Below are positions 20,421-31,373 of a stretch of DNA of 64,000 nt, piece after piece. Each line of letters starts with the position of its first letter. Position 1 is the first letter of the stretch. Location of the stretch: contig OU696596.1 in NCBI GenBank assembly GCA_916048095.2, positions 3,707,195-3,771,194 of the forward strand, read 5' to 3'. The stretch is from Sacculina carcini. Lineage: Eukaryota > Arthropoda > Thecostraca > Sacculinidae. The notes below the pieces were generated by a model. It was not told the DNA's origin. It made no database searches and saw only the letters and a program-made list of their open reading frames with translations. A program made the position numbers and the translations under genes.

Positions 20421-23279
20421 CTATAAAACAATGGAGGCGGCGTTGCCACGAATGACGGCCAGGCTTATTCGTTGTCTAAGCCAGGCCGTCTCTCGCGGCT
20501 CCCCTGAACGCTCACTTATTCTGCCGCCCAGGAGCTTCACGAAGTCGTCCAGGGATGCCCCCATCACGCCGGTGGTCTCGATGGCCAGCGGCACGAAATC
20601 GTACCGCTGGCACAGTTCTGAGTAGCGCCGCCGCTTTCGGACTTCCGCCGCCTGCGCTGCTACCCCGGGAGTGACCGCGCCGTCCAGCAGATGTGTGTCA
20701 CAGAACGTGTTGACGCAGGTCACATCCCAGAGCAGCGACTTGCCGTGTCGCACCGGGAACACGGTGATTCCGTCCGGTCGGCGGCCGTCGCCGCGGTCCA
20801 GGCCTCGTGGCTCCATCACCGCGGCGATTCCTGCCGACGCCAAACTGCGGCGAATGATGTTGTTCAGCGCCGTGTGGCGTGGCAGGCGGCCGGCATTGCG
20901 ACTGCAGGAGAGGCTATGGTGGCCCCACCTGTCAGTTGTGGCACCGCAGCGACACCTGTGCGGCTCTTGCACTGCGGCACCAAGTCGCAACGCCACGCCG
21001 ACTCGGACGGCTTCGTCTGGCAGCAGCAAGCCGAGGCTGGCGACAGGCAGCGCTGACAGCCAAGCGCCACTGTGAGGAGCGGACGCGGCCAGGAGACGGG
21101 CTCGGCACAGCTGGTTCGCGCTTCCGAGGAGATGTTGTTGGCGGACGGAGGAAGATCGGTCGTCTAGGTGGCGCTGGTGCAGTGGCTCGCTCGCGCTGAA
21201 GTCCGGGCACATGGTGTCCACGAACTCCTCGATGGCTGCCACCAGAGAGCCGGGTCTGTCACCGCTTGTGCGGTGGTTAATGAGACAGACCAAGTCTCGG
21301 GTAGCTTCCAGCGAGGCGATGTGGGCAGGTAGTGCCACGTCGCTCAGCCGTCTGGCTCCGATGCCTCCGTGGCGGACCGGAAGAGAAGCCTGCAGCCACT
21401 GTGCGTCTGACATGGCGACATTGCAGCAATCGCTGATGGCCGATCTCAGCTGCTCGTCGATGTCACCCATTTGTTCGCGGGCCTGGTACACCGGCGCTGC
21501 TCTCAGTAGGTATATTGCCCGCGGAACCGATGCGTACCTGCTGAGAAAAAACAGCGCCGGGTGCGAGCCGATGTTGACTGAGCGCTGGATCAGCAGGGAC
21601 GTTTGGTGCTCGATTTTGTTGAGCGCCTCTGCAATGCCGCCAGTCTGCACTGGTGCGCCGAGCAGATGGAGGTCAGAGAGCGGCGTGACTGTGGCCGAGG
21701 CAAGCAGTGATGTGGCGGCCGCGTTAGAGTCTTCGGTATCTGCTGGTCGTGTGTCAGTGGCTGGACCCAGACTGAAAACTTCGCATTTGCCGGCGTTTAG
21801 CTCGAGGCCCATGCTGCCGAGGGCCGGGATCAGGTGGCTGACGTCTGCAAGCACCACTTCCCTGGGGCCTGCCAGTGTGGCGTCGTCCAGGTACCACAGG
21901 TTCAATGGCGACTGGAGAGACTGGGCCACTGGGTCGACGGCGAGGGCGAACAAGATGGGCCCGAGCGGGTCTCCCTGCTGTACACCGCGACAGGACCAGA
22001 TTCGCGTGGTGCCGTGGTACAGTGGGGTTGGCTGGCCGTACGCCTGCTGGACGAGCGGCAATGCTGCGGGGAAACGACGGGCGACTTCGTCGAGCAGCGC
22101 GCGCCGACTGAGGGTGTTGAAGGCGTTGGTCACATCCAGCTTCAGCAGAATGTGACCATGCCGACCGTTAGCCTCATTGACGAAAGCGCGCGTGGCGTGC
22201 ACGGCCGCTTCGCAGCCCAGCTTGCACCCCACTCCGAGCTGAACGGGGCGCAACTGCTGTGCGACTGCGCTCGTCATTTTGCCAGCGATCAGTTTGCTGG
22301 CGAGGCGCCGCAAAACACTGCCGACAGCTACTGGGCGCAGCCCGCCGGACTTCTTGCGCAATGCGATTAGTCGCGCGCTGTAGAATGCACCGAGCACGAA
22401 GTCCGGGATGCGACCCTGTACACAACAGTTGCACAGCTGCGTCAGTGCCTTCAGCAGCTGGGCACCAGCTTCAGCCGTCTGTGGCGCGATGAGCTGGCGG
22501 AGATGTAGCGGCCGTATTCCGTCCAGTCCTCCCGATGAGCCTTTGGGCATCGAGTGCACGACGGAGCGGATCTCGTGCTCCTCAAAAATCGGCAGTGTTC
22601 CGGCGTCATGCATCTGCAGCTGCTCGTCCGGCAATGCAGGCGGGTGCTTGCGCTCGAGCTCGGCGGTCACTGCCTCGTCGTCCCCGGCCAAGCAGTCGCT
22701 GGATGTCAGCAGGCGGAGAGCTGCGCCAATGTCTCCATCGGCGCACTTGGCTCTGACGCCGCGGGATCTGGCCTCGTCTTCGTCGTGCTGTGATCGCACT
22801 CGGTTTTGTGTGCCCCGCTTCTTCCTTGCTGCTGCGTCGGAGCTGATCGGACCCGTCAAGGCGTATGACAGCAGCTTCCACCAGGCCGAGAGGGAGCGCT
22901 GTTCCAGAGCCGCCGTGATGTGCTGTGCGAGGTTGGCTGCCACCCGATGACGCAGCGCACGTGGGACGTGCTGACGCACTCGGCGTTTCAGTCTGAGCTC
23001 GGCAAGCGCCGCAGCCAGGTCTGTCGGAGTAGTGGTGTTAACGTCGGCTGGCGGGTCAACGTCGCCATCCGCACCGCGGCTCTGCATGCACGCACCGCAA
23101 TGCCACACCGGCAAGACGTCGGCTTGTGCCCGGGTGATTCCCACGCAAGTGAGGTGGAATAACCGCTCACATTGCGCGCAGGAAATCACCCACCTTCTGC
23201 TGTTGGCAGTGCCGCAGTGATGACACGGCTGCGCGGGGTCGGATCCCGTGTCTGCGCTGGGGGCCCGCTCGGCCTGAAT
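20421..23279 (-). CDS. PHD finger - reverse transcriptase - restriction-like endonuclease polyprotein
   Basis: About 952 residues downstream of an in-frame TGA. Numbered from the ATG at 23507, a canonical C4HC3 PHD finger uses C95, C98, C110, C113, H118, C121, C137 and C140. The RT shows motif A LKLDVTNAFN, motif B GVQQGDPLGPILFALAVDP and catalytic YLDD at about 539-542. The C-terminus has a Cys/His cluster starting C852/C854, then RPD at 910-912 and WDV with D928, the PD...D signature of the restriction-like endonuclease of R2/R4/NeSL-type LINEs. The protein would nick a target and reverse-transcribe its own RNA there. After the stop the first ATG is codon 141, past the PHD finger. The PHD finger would therefore be lost unless the stop is read through or is a recent mutation. 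Minus-strand reading is certain; the clade within REL LINEs is not. Confidence 0.85.
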   Translation of the reverse strand: MQAERAPSADTGSDPAQPCHHCGTANSRRWVISCAQCERLFHLTCVGITRAQADVLPVWHCGACMQSRGADGDVDPPADVNTTTPTDLAAALAELRLKRRVRQHVPRALRHRVAANLAQHITAALEQRSLSAWWKLLSYALTGPISSDAAARKKRGTQNRVRSQHDEDEARSRGVRAKCADGDIGAALRLLTSSDCLAGDDEAVTAELERKHPPALPDEQLQMHDAGTLPIFEEHEIRSVVHSMPKGSSGGLDGIRPLHLRQLIAPQTAEAGAQLLKALTQLCNCCVQGRIPDFVLGAFYSARLIALRKKSGGLRPVAVGSVLRRLASKLIAGKMTSAVAQQLRPVQLGVGCKLGCEAAVHATRAFVNEANGRHGHILLKLDVTNAFNTLSRRALLDEVARRFPAALPLVQQAYGQPTPLYHGTTRIWSCRGVQQGDPLGPILFALAVDPVAQSLQSPLNLWYLDDATLAGPREVVLADVSHLIPALGSMGLELNAGKCEVFSLGPATDTRPADTEDSNAAATSLLASATVTPLSDLHLLGAPVQTGGIAEALNKIEHQTSLLIQRSVNIGSHPALFFLSRYASVPRAIYLLRAAPVYQAREQMGDIDEQLRSAISDCCNVAMSDAQWLQASLPVRHGGIGARRLSDVALPAHIASLEATRDLVCLINHRTSGDRPGSLVAAIEEFVDTMCPDFSASEPLHQRHLDDRSSSVRQQHLLGSANQLCRARLLAASAPHSGAWLSALPVASLGLLLPDEAVRVGVALRLGAAVQEPHRCRCGATTDRWGHHSLSCSRNAGRLPRHTALNNIIRRSLASAGIAAVMEPRGLDRGDGRRPDGITVFPVRHGKSLLWDVTCVNTFCDTHLLDGAVTPGVAAQAAEVRKRRRYSELCQRYDFVPLAIETTGVMGASLDDFVKLLGGRISERSGEPRETAWLRQRISLAVIRGNAASIVL

Positions 23280-23507
23280 TCAGACTGCTTGGCAACGGGC
23301 TAGACGGCATGGCGCGCACGATCTGTCGTGCGGAGTGAGACGGCAGCTGCCTCCACGGTGGCACTGTCTCTCCCGCACGCCGCTGTCCTGGTGTCGCCGC
23401 CAGAATATGTCGCATGCTCTGCAGAGAGCCACATCATTGTGCGTCTGTCGCACTCCGTTTTTAGAGTCACAAACAGCGCACGACAAATGATGTAGCTCTT
23501 GCGTCAT
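23280..23507 (-). CDS. Nuclear-receptor-like C4 double zinc finger (N-terminal domain of the LINE)
   Basis: 75 residues from the first ATG, then TGA. The cysteine pattern matches a nuclear receptor DNA-binding domain. Finger one is C10, C13, C29, C32 followed by DIFWRR (receptors: GFFRR). Finger two is C49, x5, C55, x8, C64, x2, C67 followed by CRLARCQAV (receptors: CRLxKC..VGM). Spacings differ slightly (x15 instead of x13; x8 instead of x9). The stop sits exactly where receptors have Gly of VGM. The downstream PHD-RT frame is the same frame, so the whole was probably one protein. A role in target DNA recognition is an inference. Family resemblance is by motif only; I cannot run a profile search. 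Confidence 0.75.
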   Translation of the reverse strand: MTQELHHLSCAVCDSKNGVRQTHNDVALCRACDIFWRRHQDSGVRERQCHRGGSCRLTPHDRSCAPCRLARCQAV

Positions 23508-23523
23508 TGCAGGCTGCAATTAC

Positions 23524-24375
<852 letters not shown>

Positions 24376-26395
24376 GCGTGTGCGTGTGTGTGTGTGTGTG
24401 TGCTCCCGTGAGTCACGGTGTGAGTCTAGGAGTCTTGTTCGAAGGGTGGTAATGCTGCGACCTCTGGTAGGCACGCGTGGGGCAGTGATGCCCACGCGCG
24501 CCTACCTGTCATACAGTTTTAGTGTTTGAGTTTTGTAACATAAAGGTTTAGTTATATATGTTTGCTACAATTCCTCAAATAATGTTTGTTAAACATTTCC
24601 TCAATTTGTACAATTCCCCAAAAAATAATGTATGTTTGATACAATTCCTCAATTCCTCAATTTTTCCTGCTGACAACCAATTTCCTCTCTGTACAAACGC
24701 CATGTGGTCTCATATACGCTTTGATTATTATTATTATTTATAATTACAGGCAAGTTCAGTAGAAAGAGATGAGCGCAAGCACTATTATCACCATGCGGTG
24801 GCCTCATGTACCGTAAACTGACCAAAAGATACAGATGGTTTGAGAAAAACGAGTTTAGTTAATGAGTGAACCCATGCACAACCCAAGCGAAACGCTTAAA
24901 TCAGAGCAGATGCATTGTCGACAAATTGGCAAATTCGGCGACTAAATTGGCTTGCCCACTGTTTTCACTCGCTTGGCTACACACCCCACAAGATTTAAAG
25001 TAACATTTGTTCGACGGCTAACTTCTTGTTCTCCAACGAGCATTTAGTAACACTTGCACCAACTCCAACACTTGCTCGCACTTTACTCCTCGTGTTCTGT
25101 ATATTTTCTCTATATCGTCTGTATCGTTCAATTTAGACAATTGGAATAATTACGATTAGAATTATTACTGGGAACAAAATAAGATTCTTTATCCAAATTG
25201 TGTCTTGCAATTATTCTGATATACAGTAGCAAACCATAGTCATGAAAACTGAATGATATCTCTCTTTAAGCTAAGCGTAATGATAATTATCAGCACCCGC
25301 ACATAATACTATGGCTATTACTACTATCTCGTTCAGTACAATTTCTCGACCCAGTGATATTCAGCCGAGTAAAATAATGCTGTGACATATTCTTTAATGC
25401 AAGTTATAACAGTGGTAATTCTGCATAATTACTCCGAGGCGAAACTGTGAAAATTCGTGAGCAAAAAATAATTACACTACATCACTAATAATTTTGCTAT
25501 TGATGTCATTATGCACAGGATCAACATCAATGGACTAGTACTTGTATAAGTAGTGGTATATTGATGTACTGACGTTTTATATTGTATAGCACTAGCACTA
25601 GTATATTGTATTGTACTAGTATATTTATGTACCAGTATATTGATGTACTAGTATATTTATATACTAGTATATTGATGTACTAGTATATTTATATGATATA
25701 AGTACTTGATATAGAGTAACAAAAACCACTAATTCGCCAACTAACTAGCCTAATAAATAATAAATATCAATTATTAATCAGTAAATAACTTGCCTAATAA
25801 CTAGAAAATAATAAATATCTATCATTTTCCATCTTGCTAAAATTATCTTCTTATACCTGCTTCACGCACCTACAGTAAGAGTAACTTTCCGGTTTTTCAC
25901 AACTTCTCCATTCTTCTATATCCATACTAGATCTTGTTGAAGTGGAAACATGATGCAATGATATTCAGTGTCCACAACCAGCCAAATGAAACAATTAATC
26001 ATGCATCAAATTGTTAGTATTTAGTATAAAAAAATGATGCATATATTAGAGTAAGCATAGCTTAACCATACCTTGTGGAGCTGAAAATTCGGTAACGAAG
26101 AATGAACACGTTGTTAGTTCATACCTAATACAATATGATAATGAAAGTTGGCCAATACAGTGGTGCACTAGGACAACAAGGTAGTGAAATAATCATCAGT
26201 GGTTGGTATTTGTACGATATTGTGACAATATGATGGCGCTATTTTATTTTACTTTCTGTTTTATTTTACTTTTTTTTCTATTTCTCATCAACTAAATATC
26301 ACACATCTAAATATATTATACCATCATACTGGAAATTTTGTTTTCTACAACACCGTATAAATTTTAATTTACACATTAATAGAACGTTCAATAGA
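24376..26395 (+). repeat. Module D, long copy
   Basis: Continues from the duplicated segment with a short GT tract, the GC hairpin at 24469-24503, and the full AT-rich part, closely following 15577-17650 but with a shorter TACTAGTATAT array. No gene. Confidence 0.7.
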
Positions 26396-26570
26396 ACATT
26401 TTATAATCATGGTAAGAATCATGGATAAAATATTTACATAATTATAATGTACTCACCGTCATCACCACGATTCACTTCAATACGTCAACGATACATGATG
26501 AGCACATACAAATATAATATCAGAAATGAGATTGACCAACATTTTCCTGTGTAAAATTTTCGGATCTACT
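26396..26570 (+). repeat. Joint between module D and fold-back element
   Basis: AT-rich joint (ATTAATAGAACATTCAATAG-like) repeated before each fold-back copy at 33665, 43150 and 56750. Confidence 0.5.
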
Positions 26571-26895
26571 ACCCTTTTAGCCAACGAACCATTTTGGCCA
26601 AACGCTCAGCGGACGAAATACGATGCGATGAATAACGACATTGTCTAACCAAACCTAACCAAACCTAACCAAGGCTAATCTAACGATTTGTTTGTGTTCA
26701 AAAATTTCAAAGCCACTGAACTACATACAGCTGAGTAAAGATTGGCCAAGATGATCACTCGCTTAACTTTCAGTCACTAGATACGCCAGTGTCAGATGCA
26801 CTCGTAATATGTGAAATTTTAGCCAATGTCGATATTCATCGCATCGTATTTCTATCGCCGAGCGATGGCCAAAATGGTTCGTTAGCTAAAACGGT
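26571..26895. mobile_element. Fold-back element, copy 2
   Basis: Shorter relative of 2563-3004. The left arm is shortened and the central AACCT array is reduced to a few AACCA units. Confidence 0.65.
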
Positions 26896-27342
26896 CGTAA
26901 CCCCACTGTGTGTATGCGCTGTTAATGTTGATCGTGTGTGTTGGACCTGCGTCACCTGAACAGGTTTCGTGAGTGTTACGTGAGTTACGTGGTAACGACG
27001 ATTAGGACGTTGATTTCATTGCTGTTCCATTGCTATTTACATCTGGCTAACTCTTATTGCGACTTGGATCTTACAAGTGCCTCAAATAGACATCACGTTT
27101 TTGAACTATTAAACATGCCATTGTGCCACCCAGATAGACAGGTGCAAGAATTCGCAACAAAATTGCAAATTTCCAAGTGAAATGTAAACATGCTGGATCA
27201 CAATTGCCACTACAATAGATGTATAGGTTCGTAGAAATATTTTCTAGTAGACGCAGGAATTGAATGACGGCCTGTTTTGCGCAAAATTATACGTAGACAA
27301 TTCATTTGTTAGCAAGTAATATTGACATATTATCTACTAGAT
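26896..27342 (+). repeat. Module C
   Basis: Copy of module C (frame at 26938-27180 from GTG). Here it continues into about 120 extra bases that carry the hAT target site. Confidence 0.6.
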
Positions 27343-27603
27343 GAGTGGTTCTTAACCTGTGTGGGCAATTTCCTACTGGTGGGAAATGGAAGATTTGCCA
27401 AGTGGGAAGCTAAAGGTCGGACAAAAGGAGAAATGTGTGCTTTTATCAATTCAAATTCGTTTATTTTTGTGTCTAATGACCTCTTGACATTTGCTTTGAT
27501 GTAATTACTGACTTTACTGAAATTATTAGCGCTGCTGTGTGGACAATGAAGAGATGACTCATTAAAGAATGGGCAATCAGAGAAAAAAGGTTAAGAACCA
27601 CTG
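27343..27603. mobile_element. 261-bp hAT MITE, copy 1
   Basis: Inverted ends AGTGGTTCTTAACCT and AGGTTAAGAACCACT. The target duplications are TACTAGAT (27335-27342) and TGCTAGAT (27604-27611), 7 of 8 matching and close to the hAT preference nTCTAGAn. Further copies with the same flanks at 34636, 37816, 44121 and 47233 arose by duplication of the surrounding DNA. Confidence 0.8.
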
Positions 27604-28086
27604 TGCTAGATGATATTATCACTTCGTGTGTTTCGTCCACTGGTCTCAATGCTGTATTTTCCGCGAAAACATAATCCTGTATACTGGATAACCCCAAAAC
27701 CATTTATGCTGTGTGATTGTGTTTTGTTTACGAGAGTGTGTGAGTGAATTAGAGCGCATAAGGTCGTGCAGTGCGATTCGTTTTAATGTGTGTATGCGTG
27801 CGTGTGTGTGTTTTTCGTGTGTGTTTCATGGCTGTCCTGCGCAGTGCGTTTACTTGTGTGTTCGCTGTATCTTCTGTTACCTTATGGAAATTGGTGCTTG
27901 TAAGCGTGTGTGCTGGCGAGGCCACTGTGTGGCATTGATCGGATGTTGTGTGGATATGTGACGGTGTGTGTGTGGGGAGTAGGATTGAAATGTATATGTA
28001 CTTGTCTGTTTTGTGTGTGTGTATGCGTGTGTGTATGTAGGTGAGTGTGTGTGTTCGTGGTTGTGTATGTTATGACTCTTGTGCTT

Positions 28087-28119
<33 letters not shown>

Positions 28120-28138
28120 CTTACTAGTTGTCTTCGCA
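27604..28138 (+). repeat. GT-rich segment
   Basis: Interrupted GT-rich sequence with the TTTACGAGAGTGTGTGAGTG word, repeated at 38077 and 47493. It contains the unoccupied target GTGCTGGCG at 27910-27918 of the Mutator-like element and, near 28017-28040, the unoccupied target of the CR1 element. Confidence 0.6.
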
Positions 28139-28146
28139 GGAATGAG

Positions 28147-28413
28147 TCAGAGGCTCGTGACTACCGCCTTCCAGTTGTCATATGTCTTCTTAAACAGTTG
28201 TGTCGTTGGCTGTTGTACTATGTCGCTTGGCAACCTATTCCATCTATCTACTGCTCTATTTGGGAAACTATATTTTTGGATGTCCTTTTTAATCCTGCGT
28301 TTTTGTAGGCCAAAACTGTGATTCCTATTAGATTTTGAGAATTGAAACAACTTCTGATTTTCCATTTTATCCTTCCCTGTAAGACATCTATAAACTGAGA
28401 TTAAATCCCCTCT
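28147..28413 (-). pseudogene. LINE RT C-terminal fragment, copy 1
   Basis: About 88 residues reading RRGDLISVYRCLTGKD ... RAVDRWNRLPSDIV to a stop: the conserved C-terminal tail of CR1/L2-like ORF2 proteins. A microsatellite replaces everything upstream, and another follows the stop. Repeats at 29100-29366 and 38597-38863. Confidence 0.75.
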
Positions 28414-28437
28414 GTGTGTGTGTGTGTGTGTGTGTGT

Positions 28438-28512
28438 GAGCGCTTTTGAGACCCTCGGGTGAAATGCGCGGTATAAATGTCTTAATGTAATGTAATGTAA
28501 TGTGTGTGTGTG
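28438..28512 (+). mobile_element. LINE 3' tail with TAATG repeats
   Basis: GAGCGCTTTTGAGACC ... GCGCGGTATAAATGTC followed by TAATG units. This has the stem-loop form of CR1/L2-type LINE 3' ends. Similar pieces are at 29441, 38930 and 55586. It separates two GT tracts. Confidence 0.5.
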
Positions 28513-28875
28513 TATGTGTGTGTTTGTATGTGTGTGTGTGTGTGTGTGTACATTACACATCAAACAACGAGCATTTAGTAACACTTGCAACAGCTCCAAC
28601 ACTTGCTCGCACTTTACTGCTCGTGTTCTGTATATTTTCTCTATATCGTCTGTATCGTTCAATTTAGACAATTGGAATCATTACGATTATAATTTTTACT
28701 GGGAACAAAATGAGATTCTTTATCCAAATTGTGTCTTGCAATTATTCTTGTTGTGTGGATATGTGACGGTGTGTGTGTGGGGAGTAGGATTGAAATGTAT
28801 ATGTACTTGTCTGTTTTGTGTGTGTGTATGTAGGTGAGTGTGTGTGTTCGTGGTTGTGTATGTTATGACTCTTGT
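28513..28875 (+). repeat. Module D fragment and GT-rich repeat
   Basis: A GT tract, then the CGAGCATTTAGTAACAC to CAATTATTCT part of module D. The GT-rich segment found at 27960-28080 is then repeated. Noncoding. Confidence 0.5.
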
Positions 28876-29037
28876 GCTTGTGAGTGTGTGTGCGGCAGTG
28901 ATCGGGTGTTGTGTGGATATGTGACGGTGTGTGTGTGGGGAGTAGGATTGAAATGTATATGTACTTGTCTGTTTTGTGTGTGTGTATGTAGGTGAGTGTG
29001 TGTGTTCGTGGTTGTGTATGTTATGACTCTTGTGCTT

Positions 29038-29072
<35 letters not shown>

Positions 29073-29099
29073 CTTACTAGTTGTCTTCGCAGGAATGAG

Positions 29100-29362
29100 T
29101 CAGAGGCTCGTGACTACCGCCTTCCAGTTGTCATATGTCTTCTTAAACAGTTGTGTCGTTGGCTGTTGTACTATGTCGCTTGGCAACCTATTCCATCTAT
29201 CTACTGCTCTATCTGGGAAACTATATTTTTGGATGTCCTTTTTAATCCTGCGTTTTTGTAGGCCAAAACTGTGATTCCTATTAGATTTTGAGAATTGAAA
29301 CAACTTCTGATTTTCCATTTTATCCTTCCCTGTAAGACATCTATAAACTGAGTTTAAAACCC

Positions 29363-29366
<4 letters not shown>
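29100..29366 (-). pseudogene. LINE RT C-terminal fragment, copy 2
   Basis: Same fragment as 28147-28413 with one residue changed (Asp for Asn in FPDRAVDRW). It is flanked by GT tracts on both sides, the right one about 80 bases long. Confidence 0.75.
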
Positions 29367-29438
<72 letters not shown>

Positions 29439-30420
29439 GTGAGCGCTTTTGAGACCCTCGGGTGAAATGCGCGGTATAAATGTCTTAATGTAATGTAATG
29501 TGTGTGTGTGTGTGTGTGTTTGTATGTGTGTGTGTGTGTGTGTGTGTACATTACACATCAAACAACGAGCATTTAGTAACACTTGCAACAGCTCCAACAC
29601 TTGCTCGCACTTCACTGCTCGTGTTCTGTATATTTTCTCTATATCGTCTGTATCGTTCAATTTAGACAATTGGAATCATTACGATTATAATTTTTACTGG
29701 GAACAAAATGAGATTCTTTATCCAAATTGTGTCTTGCAATTATTCTGATATACAGTAGCAAACCATAGTCATGAAAACTGAATGAAATCTCTCTTTAAGC
29801 TAAACGTAATGATAATTATCAGCACCCGCACATAATACTATGGCTATTACTACTATCTCGTTCAGTACAATTTCGCGACCCAGTGATATTCAGCGGAGTA
29901 AAATAATGTTGTGACATATTCTTTAATGCAAGTTATAATGTCATATGCAGTTATATGTCATATCTTGCTATATGCAAGCTATTGATGTCATTATGCACAG
30001 TATTAACATCAATTTACTAGTACTTGTATAAGTACTGGTATATTGATGTACTTATATTGTATATTGTATAGCACTAGTATATTTGTGTACCAGTATATTG
30101 ATGTAATAGTATATTGATGTACTAGTATATTGATGTACTAGTATATTTATGTACTAGTAGTACTAGTATTTATGTATGTATTTATATGATATAAGTACTT
30201 GATATAGAGTAGCAAAAGCCACTAATTTGCCAACTAACTTGCCTCATAAATAATAAGTATCAATTATTAATCAGTAAATAACTTGCCTAATATCTAGAAA
30301 ATGATAAATATCTATCATTTTCCATCTTGCTAAAATTATCTGCTTATACCTGCTTCATGCACCTACAGTAAGAGTAACTTTCCGGTTTTTAACAACTTCT
30401 CTATTCTTCTATATCCATAC
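29367..30420 (+). repeat. GT tracts and module D, left of the transposon
   Basis: GT tract, LINE 3' tail (about 29441-29502), second GT tract, then module D from CGAGCATTTAGTAACAC to ATATCCATAC. Module D is cut there by the Tc1/mariner element and resumes at 33223. Confidence 0.65.
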
Positions 30421-30422
30421 TA

Positions 30423-30534
30423 TACCATTTCAACTTCAAAATGAGAATAATCAACTTCAAAATGGGAACAGTCAACTTCAAAATGAGAATAATCAACTTC
30501 AAAATGAGAATAGTCAACTTCAAAATGAGACCAA
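30423..30534. repeat. Left terminal iteron block
   Basis: Five tandem copies of TCAACTTCAAAATGAGAATA, with GGGAACAG-type variants, at 24-base spacing. Likely transposase binding sites by analogy with other iterated transposon ends. Confidence 0.8.
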
Positions 30535-30985
30535 GATGTTTATCGCAATATATCCAGTGAATTATTACTGAAAGTATTTTCATGACATTAGCTAAGCAAA
30601 CCACAGTATAATACGAACACAAAAATATAAATAAATAAATAGATCGAAACAAAAATAAAGCATGTAAGTGTGGTACAAATACAACAATGAAATCTTATAT
30701 ATAATTGAGTTCCAGTAAACAATTGTGCGTATTTAAATATTGACTGCATATGTTTGAGATAAAGCACATTTTTGTGAATGAATTTTTGTTGAAATAGTAT
30801 GAAAAAATTCACAAATGTATGACAATCATTCTCCTCAGTTTCAGAGATACGTATATACGAACATGATAATAACTTTAAAACTGCATTTAAATACTCATAA
30901 CACTGTTTTACAGTATAAAATATTAATATCAAGCTTAATTATTATCTGAATCATAAATCTTATTATGAAATTTCAAGATATGATT

Positions 30986-31092
30986 AGTCAACTTCAAAAT
31001 GAGAATAGTCAACTTCAAAATGAGAACAATCAACTTCAAAATGGGATAATCAACTTCAAAATGGGACTAATCAACTTCAAAATGAGACTGAA
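30986..31092. repeat. Internal iteron block upstream of the transposase gene
   Basis: Five more TCAACTTCAAAATGRGA units in the same orientation as the left end, about 280 bases before the transposase ATG. The position suggests autoregulation of the transposase promoter or use as an alternative end (inference). Confidence 0.75.
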
Positions 31093-31373
31093 ACATTGCG
31101 TTGAACTGAAAATAATAAGCTGAAGACATTTTCGAATAATTTATTATGATTTTAATGTTTTTTCACGAAATAAAATCACCGAATAAATCACCCAACACTT
31201 GATTATTTTTAATAAATTTGTCTAATAAGTGATATATTTGTGAAAAGTTATCGAGTTTCTGCTTCAGGCCGGTTATAGCTGGAATATTGAAGGCTGACGC
31301 TGTGTTTTCGTTTCCCGCATCACATATTTGCATTGCGTGTTTTGATATCACAGTTGTTTTTGAGCCAATTATA

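Noticed and set aside
21211..22155. Long plus-strand frames (314, 180 and 178 codons) across 21.2-22.9 kb
   Set aside because: They are antisense shadows of the GC-rich LINE polyprotein, which carries clear RT and endonuclease motifs on the minus strand.
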